Under the pieces are notes generated by a model. That model was given only the letters and a program-made list of their open reading frames with translations, ran no database searches and was not told the DNA's origin. Position numbers and translations under genes: made by a program. A stretch of 57,608 nucleotides of DNA, taken from assembly GCA_046160865.1 (NCBI GenBank), contig JBJXHG010000096.1, positions 1-57,608 of the forward strand, given 5' to 3'. This DNA comes from JBJXHG01 sp046160865. GTDB taxonomy: Bacteria; Planctomycetota; UBA1135; GCA-002686595. Position 1 is the first letter of the stretch, and each line of letters opens with the position of its first letter. Below are positions 50,215 through 57,608 of this stretch, in pieces.

Positions 50215-51666
50215 TCACGCAAACGGATCGTCGGCCGCCGACTCGCGCGGCGTGGTCGAGCGCGGCGCGTTCTCTCCGATCGCGCGTGCGCGCGGCGAGC
50301 GTGCGGACGGTGGCTCCGCACCGGGCAACGCGATGCGCCACAGCAATCGTCCGCGCGGCGCGCGCACGAGCTCGGCCTGTCCGCCCTGACCGTGCACGAT
50401 CGCCGTGGCCGCGGAGAGAGCGTTCGCGCCGAGCATCGGGAAGAGCCGACGCAGCGCGTACGGCTCGACGATGCGCACGGGATCCAAGTCCGCGAGCGCG
50501 CCGGCGGGGAACTCGATGCTGATCTCGCCGCGCGCGGGCGACTCGACGTCTTCCGCGATCGGGCTGCGCACGTGCACGCGGACGATCTCGCCACGCCGCC
50601 CCGCGCTGCGCGCGAGCGCGAGGTAGGCGTCGAACGCGAGCCCGAGCAACTCGCGATCGGAGCGCACCCACAGCGGTCCTTCGCTGCGGAACAAGAAGCG
50701 CGGACCGTCCTCGTCCTGACCGACGTGCGTCGCGACCGCCACCTCGAGCGTCTCGGCGACGTCGAACGTTTGCTCGCCGGGACCGGGCGCTGCCGCGAGG
50801 TACCCGAGTGTACGCGTGAATTGCACGAGCCGCGCGACGTCGCCGGAGATGCCGGGGTCGAGCGCGGCGTCGTCCGCGATCGCGGACGTGCCGAGCTCGA
50901 TGCGCTGCGCGATGTCGGCGAGATCGGCGACCTGGTCGCGGAAGAAGCTCGGCAGGCTCAGGCTGTGCGGTGGAGCGGACGGCGCGCCGTGCGGCGGCGA
51001 GCTCGGAGGAGAGTTTCGCGTCGGATCTGCCGCGTGCGTCGGGCTCGGCCTGTCGTTGCGAACGTGCTCTTCCGGCGCGTCGACGACACGGACGTGCGGC
51101 GCACGTCCGCGGCTCGCCTCGCGCGGTTGCGCGGGCCGCATGGTTTCGGAGTCCGCATCGGTGGGCAGTGCCAGGATGGCTTCGATGCGGGTGAGCTCAC
51201 CCTCGACGCGCGACTCCGAGGCCGTGCGGCCACCGTTCGTGCGCGCGTCGCGTGCGACGGCATCGATCGACGAGGTGGTCGACTCCGCGCCACGCGCGCG
51301 CCCGGCGTCGCGGTCCGGGCCGAGCAAGCTCGCGACGTCCTCGAGATCGAGCGGCCATCCGATCCAACGCGCGCTCGCGGTGCGCAAGAGCTCTTTCACC
51401 ACGCGTCGCCCGCCGTCCTCGCCGGTCAGCACGATGCGCGCGCCACAGCGGCGCAGGAGCCCCAGGTCCTCGAGTCGCAGGCCGTCCCCGTCGAGCAGCA
51501 CGCGCGCGGTCGCGGGCAATCGGAGCAGTTCGCCGAGATCGGCAAGGCGCTGCACCGGCCGGACGCCGAGCGAGGCGAGCAGGGTTTCGAGGCCCGCGAG
51601 GCGCTGCCCCGGGCCGAGGACGATCGATGGCGTGCTCGCGGACGAACGTTCGGCGGAGTGATCCAT
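50215..51666 (-). CDS. Degenerate receiver/histidine-kinase-like protein
   Basis: A 483-residue soluble protein. Residues about 12-118 have the strand/helix order of a receiver (ARVLLDGDGL, then ARIVLTGEDGGRRVVKELL), ending in GWPL where a receiver would have KP. A long Pro/Ser/Arg-rich linker follows (about 120-235). Residues about 240-450 resemble the dimerisation and ATPase parts of a histidine kinase (ISGDVARLVQFTRTLGYLAA, FDVAETLEVAVATHV, VRSDRELLGLAFDAYLALAR, IVHGQGGQAELV). No phospho-His, N-box or DxGxG motif is visible, so catalysis looks lost. It may be a scaffold or anti-regulator. It heads the rmd-gmd run. Confidence 0.55.
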   Translation of the reverse strand: MDHSAERSSASTPSIVLGPGQRLAGLETLLASLGVRPVQRLADLGELLRLPATARVLLDGDGLRLEDLGLLRRCGARIVLTGEDGGRRVVKELLRTASARWIGWPLDLEDVASLLGPDRDAGRARGAESTTSSIDAVARDARTNGGRTASESRVEGELTRIEAILALPTDADSETMRPAQPREASRGRAPHVRVVDAPEEHVRNDRPSPTHAADPTRNSPPSSPPHGAPSAPPHSLSLPSFFRDQVADLADIAQRIELGTSAIADDAALDPGISGDVARLVQFTRTLGYLAAAPGPGEQTFDVAETLEVAVATHVGQDEDGPRFLFRSEGPLWVRSDRELLGLAFDAYLALARSAGRRGEIVRVHVRSPIAEDVESPARGEISIEFPAGALADLDPVRIVEPYALRRLFPMLGANALSAATAIVHGQGGQAELVRAPRGRLLWRIALPGAEPPSARSPRARAIGENAPRSTTPRESAADDPFA

Positions 51667-51993
51667 CGAGACTCTGATCCTATCGGGAAAGGATTACCGG
51701 ACAAGCCTCGCGAATCCTCGAACTCGCAATGAATTCGCCGGTCACCGCGAACGCCGGGCACGTGGATTTTGCCTTGGGTCGCGGCCCTTCCGCAGGCGAA
51801 CCTGGCAGTCCGTGGTGGATGTGCTTCGAGCCCGAGAGTGGCCCGTTCGCGTCAGCGCAAGGTGCGAGACCGCAGGCGAATCGTCGAGACTCGTCGCGGA
51901 TCGAGCGACGCCGGGCTGGCGCGAACGGGCCGCTTTCGGGCTGAATGATTTTCACCACGGGCTGCTGGGCGTGTGATTCTGTCCCCTGCGCCG
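51667..51993. other. 327-bp divergent intergenic region containing palindromic copy C
   Basis: The region separates the kinase-like gene (minus) from the GT2 gene (plus). About half is palindromic copy C. The rest (51667-51805) has no supported gene. It should contain promoters for both sides, but no convincing -35/-10 pair was found. Confidence 0.5.
51806..51965 (+). repeat. 160-bp imperfect palindromic intergenic element, copy C
   Basis: This copy has the same length and orientation as the copy at 10961-11120, with scattered substitutions (for example GGTGGATGTG for GGTGAAAGTG in the left arm). The inner arms GGCCCGTTCGCG/GCGCGAACGGGCC and core GCAGGCGAATCGTCGAGA are kept. TGG stands on both sides (51803-51805 and 51966-51968), again a possible 3-bp target duplication. 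It ends 28 bases before the ATG of the GT2 gene, so it may lie within that gene's leader. Confidence 0.85.
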
Positions 51994-52962
51994 ATGTCGC
52001 CGAAGGTCCACATCTCCGTCGTCGTTCCGATCTACAACGAGGTCGAGAGCTTGCCCGTGCTCTTCGCGGAGATCCAGAGTGCGCTCACCCGCACCGACGA
52101 GCCGTGGGAGGTGCTCTTCGTCGACGATCGATCCGACGACGGCAGCATGGCGGCAATGCTCGCGATCCGCGCTGGCGATCCCGGTCACGTGCGCATCGTC
52201 GCGCTGCGCGGCCGTTCCGGACAGACGGCGGCGATGGCCGCGGGATTCGATCACGCGCGTGGCGACATCGTCGTGACGCTCGACGGCGATCTGCAGAACG
52301 ATCCGGCGGACATTCCGTTGCTCTTGCACACGCTGCGCAGCGGTGGTTACGACGTGGTCGCGGGCTGGCGCAAGTCGCGGCAAGACGGATTCGTGCTGCG
52401 GCGCCTGCCGTCGCGCATCGCCAATCGGCTGATCGCGTGGGTCACGGGCGTGAAGATCCACGACACCGGCTGCACGTTGAAGGCGTTCCGGCGCGAAGTC
52501 GTGCGCGCGATGCCGATCTACGCCGAGCAGCACCGTTTCCTGCCGGCGATCTCGGCCGGCAGCGGAGCGCACATCGCCGAGGTCGTGGTGAACCACCGCC
52601 CGCGGCGCTTCGGATCGAGCAAGTACGGCCTCGGCCGCGCGATGCGCGTCTTGTCGGATCTCTTGGCGATCAAGATGCTGTCTTCGTTCTCGCAGCGGCC
52701 GCTGCAGTACTTCGTGCTCTGCACGTTGCCTTGCGCCGCGTTCCTGTTCGTGCTGCTGCTCGACTGCTTGCGCAACTACGAGCAGTTGAGCCTGACGTCG
52801 CCTTGGACGCGCGGCCTGACGACGGTCGTCTTCCTGAATATCATGATGTGCGTGTACTTCGTGATGCTGGGGCTCTTGGCCGAGCTCGTCGTGAAGGCCA
52901 GCGGACTGCACCGCAGCCACACGGAGCGCGTGCTGGTGCGCTCATTGGATCGCGTTGGCTGA
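51994..52962 (+). CDS. GT2 glycosyltransferase, polyprenyl-phosphate type (DPM1/ArnC-like)
   Basis: A 322-residue membrane glycosyltransferase. The GT-A domain has ISVVVPIYNEVESLPVLF, VLFVDDRSDDGS, the gain-of-access loop RSGQTAAMAAGFDHARG, and IVVTLDGDLQNDP with the metal-binding D97-G-D99. TGCTLKAFRREVV and HRPRRFGSSKYGLGRAMRVL are typical of enzymes moving a sugar to polyprenyl phosphate. Two C-terminal membrane helices (about 225-250 and 270-300) anchor it. The ATG at 51994 gives a normal start; an in-frame GTG at 51973 adds seven residues. A related gene follows after 4 bp. Confidence 0.88.
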   Translation: MSPKVHISVVVPIYNEVESLPVLFAEIQSALTRTDEPWEVLFVDDRSDDGSMAAMLAIRAGDPGHVRIVALRGRSGQTAAMAAGFDHARGDIVVTLDGDLQNDPADIPLLLHTLRSGGYDVVAGWRKSRQDGFVLRRLPSRIANRLIAWVTGVKIHDTGCTLKAFRREVVRAMPIYAEQHRFLPAISAGSGAHIAEVVVNHRPRRFGSSKYGLGRAMRVLSDLLAIKMLSSFSQRPLQYFVLCTLPCAAFLFVLLLDCLRNYEQLSLTSPWTRGLTTVVFLNIMMCVYFVMLGLLAELVVKASGLHRSHTERVLVRSLDRVG

Positions 52963-52966
52963 GCCG

Positions 52967-53986
52967 ATGTCGAAACAAGCACCCGAAGCGCGCGCGGTCG
53001 AGCGGGCTCCCGATCCGGCGGCGGAGGCTCCCGCGGCGTTCGACGGCGCGGCCCTCGACGTCACGTTGATCGTGCCCGTGCTGTCGTCCGCCGCGCGCGT
53101 GCGCGAGGTCGCGACCCGGCTCGGAGCCGAGCTCGATCGGCTCGGCCGTACGTGGGAGTGCATCTTCGTGTTCGACGGCGTGCGTGGCGCGGCGTGGGCC
53201 GATGCCGCGCGTCTGAACGAGGAGTCGCCCAACCGGATCCGCGTGCTGTCTTTCCAGCAGCCGTTCGGCGAGTCGGTGTGCTTGTCGGCCGGTTTCGAGA
53301 AGGCGCGCGGTGCCGTCGTCGTGACCTCGCCGCAGTACGTCCAAGTCGATCCGCGCGAGCTCGAACCGATGCTGGCCGCGCTCGCCGGCAACGCCGATTT
53401 CGTCTCGCCCTGGCGCCATCCGCGCGTCGATCCGTGGCTGAACCGGCTGCAATCGTCCGCCTTCAATTGGTTCGTGCGCCGGATGATCAAGATGAAGTTC
53501 CACGATCTCAACTGCTACTTCCGCGCGTTCCGGCGGCAAGTGCTCGAGGAGGTCGTGCTGTACGGCGACATGTACCGGTTCCTGCCGGTGATCGCCGTGC
53601 GCCAAGGCTTCCGAGTGATCGAGCTCAAAGTGCGTCACCAAGAAGAGTGGGGCGGCGCCGGCTTCTTCGGCCTCGGTGTCTACGCGCGGCGGTTCCTCGA
53701 CATCGTCGCGATGCTGTTCCTCACGCGCTTCACGCTGAAGCCGCTGCGCTTCTTCGGGTCGCTCGGCGGCGTGATCTTCGCCGTCGGCGCTGCGATGCTC
53801 GCGGTGCAGCTCGCGCAGTACGTGATCGCGGGAACGGGGCTCTACCAGCGGCCGCTGTTCCTGATCGGCTTGCTCTTGACGATGCTCGGCGTGCAGATCA
53901 TCGGCTTCGGCCTGGTCGGTGAGATCATCATCTACACGCAGGCGCGCAACCTGCGCGAGTACAAGATCGAGCGCATCCACGAATGA
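52967..53986 (+). CDS. GT2-like protein lacking the DxD motif (probable pseudo-glycosyltransferase)
   Basis: A 339-residue homologue of the preceding enzyme with the same layout and two C-terminal membrane segments (about 240-265 and 280-315). Key active-site positions are changed: VDDRSDDGS of the neighbour corresponds to VFDGVRGAA, and LDGDLQNDP corresponds to SPQYVQVDP, so the DxD is gone. The acceptor-side DLNCYFRAFRRQVLEE and EEWGGAGFFGLGVYARRFLD are retained. It may be an inactive partner of the upstream enzyme, like other heteromeric polyprenyl-glycosyltransferases. An upstream TTG at 52955 is possible, but the ATG at 52967 is preferred. It overlaps the FemAB gene by 4 bp. Confidence 0.75.
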   Translation: MSKQAPEARAVERAPDPAAEAPAAFDGAALDVTLIVPVLSSAARVREVATRLGAELDRLGRTWECIFVFDGVRGAAWADAARLNEESPNRIRVLSFQQPFGESVCLSAGFEKARGAVVVTSPQYVQVDPRELEPMLAALAGNADFVSPWRHPRVDPWLNRLQSSAFNWFVRRMIKMKFHDLNCYFRAFRRQVLEEVVLYGDMYRFLPVIAVRQGFRVIELKVRHQEEWGGAGFFGLGVYARRFLDIVAMLFLTRFTLKPLRFFGSLGGVIFAVGAAMLAVQLAQYVIAGTGLYQRPLFLIGLLLTMLGVQIIGFGLVGEIIIYTQARNLREYKIERIHE

Positions 53987-55083
53987 GCGCGATTCCTGCG
54001 GAGGCGCGGCCGCGGCCGCGTGGAGACGTGACAGTTTCGATCGACGTACGGCCCTTCGTGGCGGAAGACGACGTTGCGCGAGATCGGTTCATCCGCGCGC
54101 ACGAACGCGGCACCTTCTTTCATCTTTCCGGCTGGCGACGCGCCGTCGAGCGCGCGTTCGGCCACGCGCCGCGCGACCTCGTCGCGACGGTGAACGGCGA
54201 ACTCGCGGGTGTGCTGCCGCTGATGCGCTGCCGCGGCTTGTTCGGTGGCGCGCATCTCATCTCGACGCCGTACGCGGTCTACGGCGGTCCGCTCGGCCGC
54301 TCGAGCGCAGTCGATCGCGCGCTGTGCGACGCGGCGGGCGCGCTCGCGGAGCGCGAGCGCGTCGGAAGGCTCGAGCTGCGTTGCCTCGAGGACCTCGGCG
54401 CCGATCTCGGAAAGGGGCTCGTGCCGTCCGACCTCTATGCGACGTTCATCCAAGAGCTGCCCGCGGATCCGGCCGACGTGATGAAGCACATGCCGAAGCG
54501 CGGCCGCGCGGAGGTGCGCAAGGCGATCGAGAAGCACGGGCTCGTGCTCGACGAAGGTCCGCAGTACTTCGACGCGCTCGTCGCGAACTTCCACGCGAGC
54601 AAACAAGCGCTCGGCTCGCCGGGACTTCCTGCGTCATGGTTTCGCGCGCTGATGGACGAGTTCGGCGGCGACGTGATCCTGCACGGCGTGAAGCGCGAGG
54701 GCGAGACCGTCGCCGCGACGATGTCGTTCGTGTACGGCGACACGTTCGTCTTCTACTACATCGGGACGACGCACGCCGGGAACCGCACGTACAACGCGAC
54801 GAACTTCCTGTGCACGCGTCTGCGCGAGTGGGCCGTCGAGAAGGGCTACAAGCGCTTCGATCTATCGCGCAGCCGGCGCGACTCGGGCCCGTACCACTTC
54901 AAGGAGCACCAGGGTTTCGAAGCGACGCCGCTCGCGTACCGCTACAAGCTCGTGAAGAGCACGGGCCTCCCGTCGCTCACGCCGTCCAATCCGCGCACGA
55001 AGAAGTTGCGCGACACCTGGGCCAAGCTGCCGCCGTCGGTCGCGCGCTTCTTGTCCGGCCGCCTCGCGCGCTACTTGCCCTGA
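53983..55083 (+). CDS. FemAB-family acyltransferase, PEP-CTERM/exosortase-A-associated type
   Basis: A 366-residue GNAT-fold protein of the FemAB type. The N-terminal half has RAHERGTFFHLSGWRRAVERAF and the substrate strand LISTPYAVYGGPLG. The second GNAT domain has VMKHMPKRGRAEVRKAI, ANFHASKQALGSPGLPASWF, TFVFYYIGTTHAGNRTYNAT and RFDLSRSRRDSGPYHFKEHQGF. These features fit the FemAB proteins associated with PEP-CTERM systems, which are thought to add an aminoacyl group to surface glycans or peptides. It is the third gene of a unit with the two GT2 proteins. Its 3' end overlaps the convergent phosphatase gene by 13 bp. Confidence 0.83.
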   Translation: MSAIPAEARPRPRGDVTVSIDVRPFVAEDDVARDRFIRAHERGTFFHLSGWRRAVERAFGHAPRDLVATVNGELAGVLPLMRCRGLFGGAHLISTPYAVYGGPLGRSSAVDRALCDAAGALAERERVGRLELRCLEDLGADLGKGLVPSDLYATFIQELPADPADVMKHMPKRGRAEVRKAIEKHGLVLDEGPQYFDALVANFHASKQALGSPGLPASWFRALMDEFGGDVILHGVKREGETVAATMSFVYGDTFVFYYIGTTHAGNRTYNATNFLCTRLREWAVEKGYKRFDLSRSRRDSGPYHFKEHQGFEATPLAYRYKLVKSTGLPSLTPSNPRTKKLRDTWAKLPPSVARFLSGRLARYLP

Positions 55084-55658
55084 CGCTCCGCCAGGATCGC
55101 GTCGACCGCCGCGTCGAGGTCGGCGACGAACGCGCGCGGTGCGCGACCTGCGCGCGCGAGCCGCGCCTGCTCGCTAGTGCCCTTGCCGGTCGCGACGAGG
55201 ATCGCGCGCACGCCGAGCGATTCGCCGGCGAGCAGATCACGCTCCGCGTCGCCGACGATCCACGACGTGGCGAGCTCGAGCTCGAGCTCGCGCGCGGCGC
55301 GCACGAGCAGACCCGCGCGCGGCTTGCGGCATTCGCACTCCGTCGCATACGGCCCACGACCTTCCGTCAGATGGTGTGGGCAGTAGTAGAGCGCGTCGAC
55401 GCGCGCGCCTGCGCGCGCGAGCAACGCGCGCAGATGCGCGTGGATGCGCTCCAGCGCAGCCTCGTCGATCATTCCACGCGCGACGGCACTCTGGTTCGTG
55501 ACGAGCACGACCGGCAGCCGCGCCGCGTTGAGGCGCCCGACCGCGCGCGCGGCGCCGGGAAGGAGCTCGAGGTCCTCGGGCTTCGTCACCCAGTCGCTCT
55601 CGCGCGTCAGCGTGCCGTCGCGGTCGAGGAAGACCGCACTCGCTTGCGCGCCGCTCAC
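55071..55658 (-). CDS. GmhB-like HAD phosphatase (heptose/histidinol-phosphate type)
   Basis: A 195-residue HAD-IIIA phosphatase. The nucleophile motif is AVFLDRDGTLTRES, motif II LVTNQSAVARG, and the zinc loop YYCPHHLTEGRG with CECRKPRAGL (Cys/His set of GmhB). Motif IV is IVGDAERDLLAGESLGVRAILV. GmhB removes the C7 phosphate of heptose 1,7-bisphosphate on the way to GDP- or ADP-heptose. No other heptose gene lies nearby, and histidinol-phosphate phosphatase is an alternative. The GTG at 55658 overlaps the stop of the PEGA gene. Confidence 0.85.
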   Translation of the reverse strand: MSGAQASAVFLDRDGTLTRESDWVTKPEDLELLPGAARAVGRLNAARLPVVLVTNQSAVARGMIDEAALERIHAHLRALLARAGARVDALYYCPHHLTEGRGPYATECECRKPRAGLLVRAARELELELATSWIVGDAERDLLAGESLGVRAILVATGKGTSEQARLARAGRAPRAFVADLDAAVDAILAERQGK

Positions 55659-56059
55659 TGCGCCTCGGCGCGCTCCAGGCGCACGTACACGCGGCCCGGC
55701 TCCGACACTTTGGCCGTCTTGATCGGCGTGACGAAGTCCTCCAGGTTCAGCCAGAGCGGGAACAGCCACACGCGTGTCGAGACGAGCTGATCCTTCCACA
55801 GGATCACCTCGGTCTGGCGACGGCTCGTGAGCAGTCGTTCGGCGGTCGCGTAGCCGGGGTACTCGAAGGCGACGCGGTACTCCTCGTCCGGGTCGAGCGA
55901 GATCCAGCACGGCGTGACGAAGCCGCAGTCGCGCCCGTCGATCCGCACGCGCGCGCCGGGCGGATCGGACGAGAGCGCGACGGCGCGCGGCTTGCGCAGC
56001 GAGACGCACGACGCGAGCGCGACGACCACGAGCGCGACGAACGGAGAACGGCGGATCAC
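55655..56059 (-). CDS. PEGA-domain lipoprotein
   Basis: A 134-residue lipoprotein: basic n-region (VIRRSPF), hydrophobic stretch VALVVVALASC with lipidated C18, then a PEGA-type beta domain (SSDPPGARVRIDGRDCGFVTP, and EYRVAFEYPGYATAERLL). The usual PEGA tetrad reads PPGA here. A short hydrophobic stretch with W (RVWLFPLWLNLEDF) follows. PEGA domains are small surface or cell-wall-facing modules with no enzyme activity. The start is GTG; a longer upstream frame lacks a signal at its N-terminus and would reach the divergent gene. It is coupled to the GmhB-like gene. Confidence 0.77.
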   Translation of the reverse strand: MIRRSPFVALVVVALASCVSLRKPRAVALSSDPPGARVRIDGRDCGFVTPCWISLDPDEEYRVAFEYPGYATAERLLTSRRQTEVILWKDQLVSTRVWLFPLWLNLEDFVTPIKTAKVSEPGRVYVRLERAEAQ

Positions 56060-56157
56060 GACGGGATTCTTCAGGGGTGTCTCCGGGAGCGCAAGCGGCG
56101 GTCGGCGGATCGCGCCCGGGCGTTGCCTTCGTCGGCCGCGTGTGGAACTCTGCTGAA

Positions 56158-57608
56158 GTGCGATCCTCGAGCGCCGCTGCGACGTCTCCGGCACCGATCG
56201 ACGCGGGTGACGCGCGGGGACTCGCGCGCGTCCTGTTCGTGTTGGCGCTGGCGCTCGCGTGCCTGCGCTACTTCCGCCTCGGTCAGTGGAGCCTGTGGTT
56301 CGACGAGGCCGTGACGTGGACGGACATCCACATCGGGCTCGGCGGCGGTGAGATCAAGAACCCGCTGGGATACTGGGCCATCGCGGGCTGGGTGCGCGCG
56401 GTCGGCGGACCACCGGACGAGTTCACCCTGCGCTTCCTGCCCGCGACGTTCGGCGTCGGCTGTGTCGCCCTGACGTACTTCGCGTTCCGTCCGTTCGCCG
56501 GTCCGTTGCGCGCTTCGGCCGCGAGCTTGCTGCTCGCGGCGAGCACGTGGCACGTGTACTGGTCGCAGAACGCGCGCTTCTACACGATGACGCAGTTCAT
56601 CTCCCTCGTCGGCGCGGCGATCGTGCTGCGCGCGCTGTGGAGCGACCGCGTCGTGCTCGCGCTCGTCGGCTTCGCGATCGCCGGCGTCGCTGCGCTCTTC
56701 CATCCATCTGCGGCGCTCGTGCTGCCGGCGCTCGTGACGCTGCCATGGATCCTGTGGGCGTTGCCGGGCGGCGACGCGAAGCCGGCGAAGCGCCCCGCGA
56801 TCGCGCTGGCGGTGGTCGCCGCGATCGGCGCGTTGAGCCAAGTCGGATGGCTCTGGCAGACGTGGGAGACCTTCCACCGCCAGAAGGCGGCGAGCTATCC
56901 CGTCCACTATCTGCTCACGACGGGTTTCTACGTCACGCCGCTCTGGGCGACCGCGGCGCTGCTCGGCGCTTGGCGTGCGCGAGAGGAATCCTTCGCGCGC
57001 GCGGCGTGCTGGATCGTCGCCGGAGTCCTGTGCGCGGCGCTGATCGTGTCGTTCGCCGCACGCATCACGGCGCAGTACGTGTTCGTCGCGTTGCCGTGGA
57101 TCGCGTTGCTCGCGGCGTGCATGTTGCCGCGCTCGATCGCCGAAGCACGCCGCAGCTTCGGGCTCGCGGCGCTGTGCATCCTGCTCTTGCCGACGCTCGC
57201 GACGACGGGCCTGTACTTCACGGTGCGGAACGGCGAGCGGCCGCGCTGGCGCGAAGCGTACGAGTTCGTGTGGAACGAGCGCGATCCGGGCGACTTGATC
57301 GCGGGCATGGAGGCGACGGTGGGCGAGTTCTACTTGTCGCCGCGCAGCACGCAGCTGCGTCAGCCCGACCGCATCATGTGGCTCGATTACTGGCGCGTGC
57401 GGATGGTCCGCACGTGGATCCGTCACGCACGACCGACGTGGTTCATCCTGAATCCCGAGCAGCTGTACGACTGGGACGTCGCCGATCGCGAATGGTTCGA
57501 GGCGATGCTGCGCGAGGAGTGCCAGCTCGTGAAAGACTTCCCGCTGTATGTCGAGAGCCGCGATCTGTCGGTGAAGGTGTACCGGCGCGGGGGGGGGGGG
57601 GGGGGGGG
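56158..57608 (+). CDS. GT39/ArnT-like membrane glycosyltransferase, 3' end outside window
   Basis: The frame is open from a GTG at 56158 (alternative GTG at 56140) to the window end, about 483 residues, with no stop. It has eight or more hydrophobic segments. An early first-loop motif LGQWSLWFDEAVTW contains the Asp-Glu pair of PMT/ArnT-type GT-C enzymes. EIKNPLGYWAIAGWVRAVGG, WSQNARFYTMTQF (conserved periplasmic loop) and FHPSAALVLPAL follow. The C-terminal part beyond residue 360 is soluble (RWREAYEFVWNERDPGDLI). Such enzymes move sugars from polyprenyl phosphate, which fits the DPM1-like gene nearby. The last residues read poly-Gly because of the G run and should be ignored. Confidence 0.78.
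   Translation, partial: MRSSSAAATSPAPIDAGDARGLARVLFVLALALACLRYFRLGQWSLWFDEAVTWTDIHIGLGGGEIKNPLGYWAIAGWVRAVGGPPDEFTLRFLPATFGVGCVALTYFAFRPFAGPLRASAASLLLAASTWHVYWSQNARFYTMTQFISLVGAAIVLRALWSDRVVLALVGFAIAGVAALFHPSAALVLPALVTLPWILWALPGGDAKPAKRPAIALAVVAAIGALSQVGWLWQTWETFHRQKAASYPVHYLLTTGFYVTPLWATAALLGAWRAREESFARAACWIVAGVLCAALIVSFAARITAQYVFVALPWIALLAACMLPRSIAEARRSFGLAALCILLLPTLATTGLYFTVRNGERPRWREAYEFVWNERDPGDLIAGMEATVGEFYLSPRSTQLRQPDRIMWLDYWRVRMVRTWIRHARPTWFILNPEQLYDWDVADREWFEAMLREECQLVKDFPLYVESRDLSVKVYRRGGGGGG
57589..57608. other. 20-base G homopolymer at the window end (probable artefact)
   Basis: The sequence ends with 20 consecutive G in the middle of an open reading frame. Homopolymers of this length are otherwise absent here. 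Two-colour sequencing chemistry yields false G runs when signal is lost, and a contig end is the likely place for this. Confidence 0.7.

Noticed and set aside
1..57608. CRISPR array, tRNA or rRNA genes
   Set aside because: No regularly spaced short repeats and no cloverleaf or rRNA core sequence were recognised while reading both strands; a covariance-model search would be decisive.

Overview
The window is very G+C-rich, densely packed bacterial DNA with many 4-bp start/stop overlaps, frequent GTG starts and long antisense shadow ORFs. The best lineage hint is the gene at 9318-9743. It resembles a small family I know as restricted to Verrucomicrobia and Planctomycetes. FixL/FixJ-like and NtrC-like regulators, PEGA and S41 proteins and abundant intergenic palindromes also fit an uncultured Planctomycetota genome. 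This is inference; no rRNA or tRNA gene was seen.

Layout, left to right. At 2-2061 is the 3' part of an MrfA-type (YprA) helicase overlapping an MrfB-type (YprB) exonuclease gene. At 2078-5070 is a minus-strand FixLJ-like two-component pair. At 5553-7350 is a minus-strand trio: YggU-like, purine nucleoside phosphorylase and purN. At 7635-10960 is a plus-strand run of tmk, holB, the PVC-restricted gene and an AI-2E-type transporter. Then come an S41 protease (minus) and, after a divergent promoter region, moaC, asd, accB, accC and a lipoprotein.

From 18510 to 32032 is a long plus-strand surface-polysaccharide region. Nucleotide-sugar genes come first: UDP-xylose synthase, glmS, a UDP-glucuronate-epimerase-like gene, then rmlA, rmlD and rmlB without rmlC. 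They are followed by export lipoprotein, chain-length protein, O-antigen-ligase-like protein, amidotransferase and polysaccharide deacetylase. The last five match the set that accompanies exosortase A (XrtA/PEP-CTERM). The exosortase itself, an initiating sugar-phosphate transferase and a flippase are not here. An NtrC-type regulator and a giant TPR protein (33998-39531) recall PrsR/PrsT of XrtA loci, and a FemAB protein of the PEP-CTERM type sits at 53983-55083.

At 39624-46347 three very large overlapping genes encode multi-domain glycan enzymes, including a sulfotransferase-glycosyltransferase-methyltransferase fusion. The right end holds a lipoprotein with two retropepsin-like domains, a membrane protein, a GDP-mannose dehydratase/reductase pair, a kinase-like protein lacking kinase motifs, a tandem GT2 pair whose second member has lost its DxD, a GmhB-like phosphatase, a PEGA lipoprotein, and a truncated GT39-like protein that runs into a 20-base G run (probable sequencing artefact).

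The most unusual items are a 590-residue protein joining two ACT-like domains to a C-terminal TIR-like domain (32212-33984), three 160-bp palindromic intergenic elements (two flanked by 3-bp direct repeats), and an unrelated 163-bp element with 17-bp perfect inverted termini.
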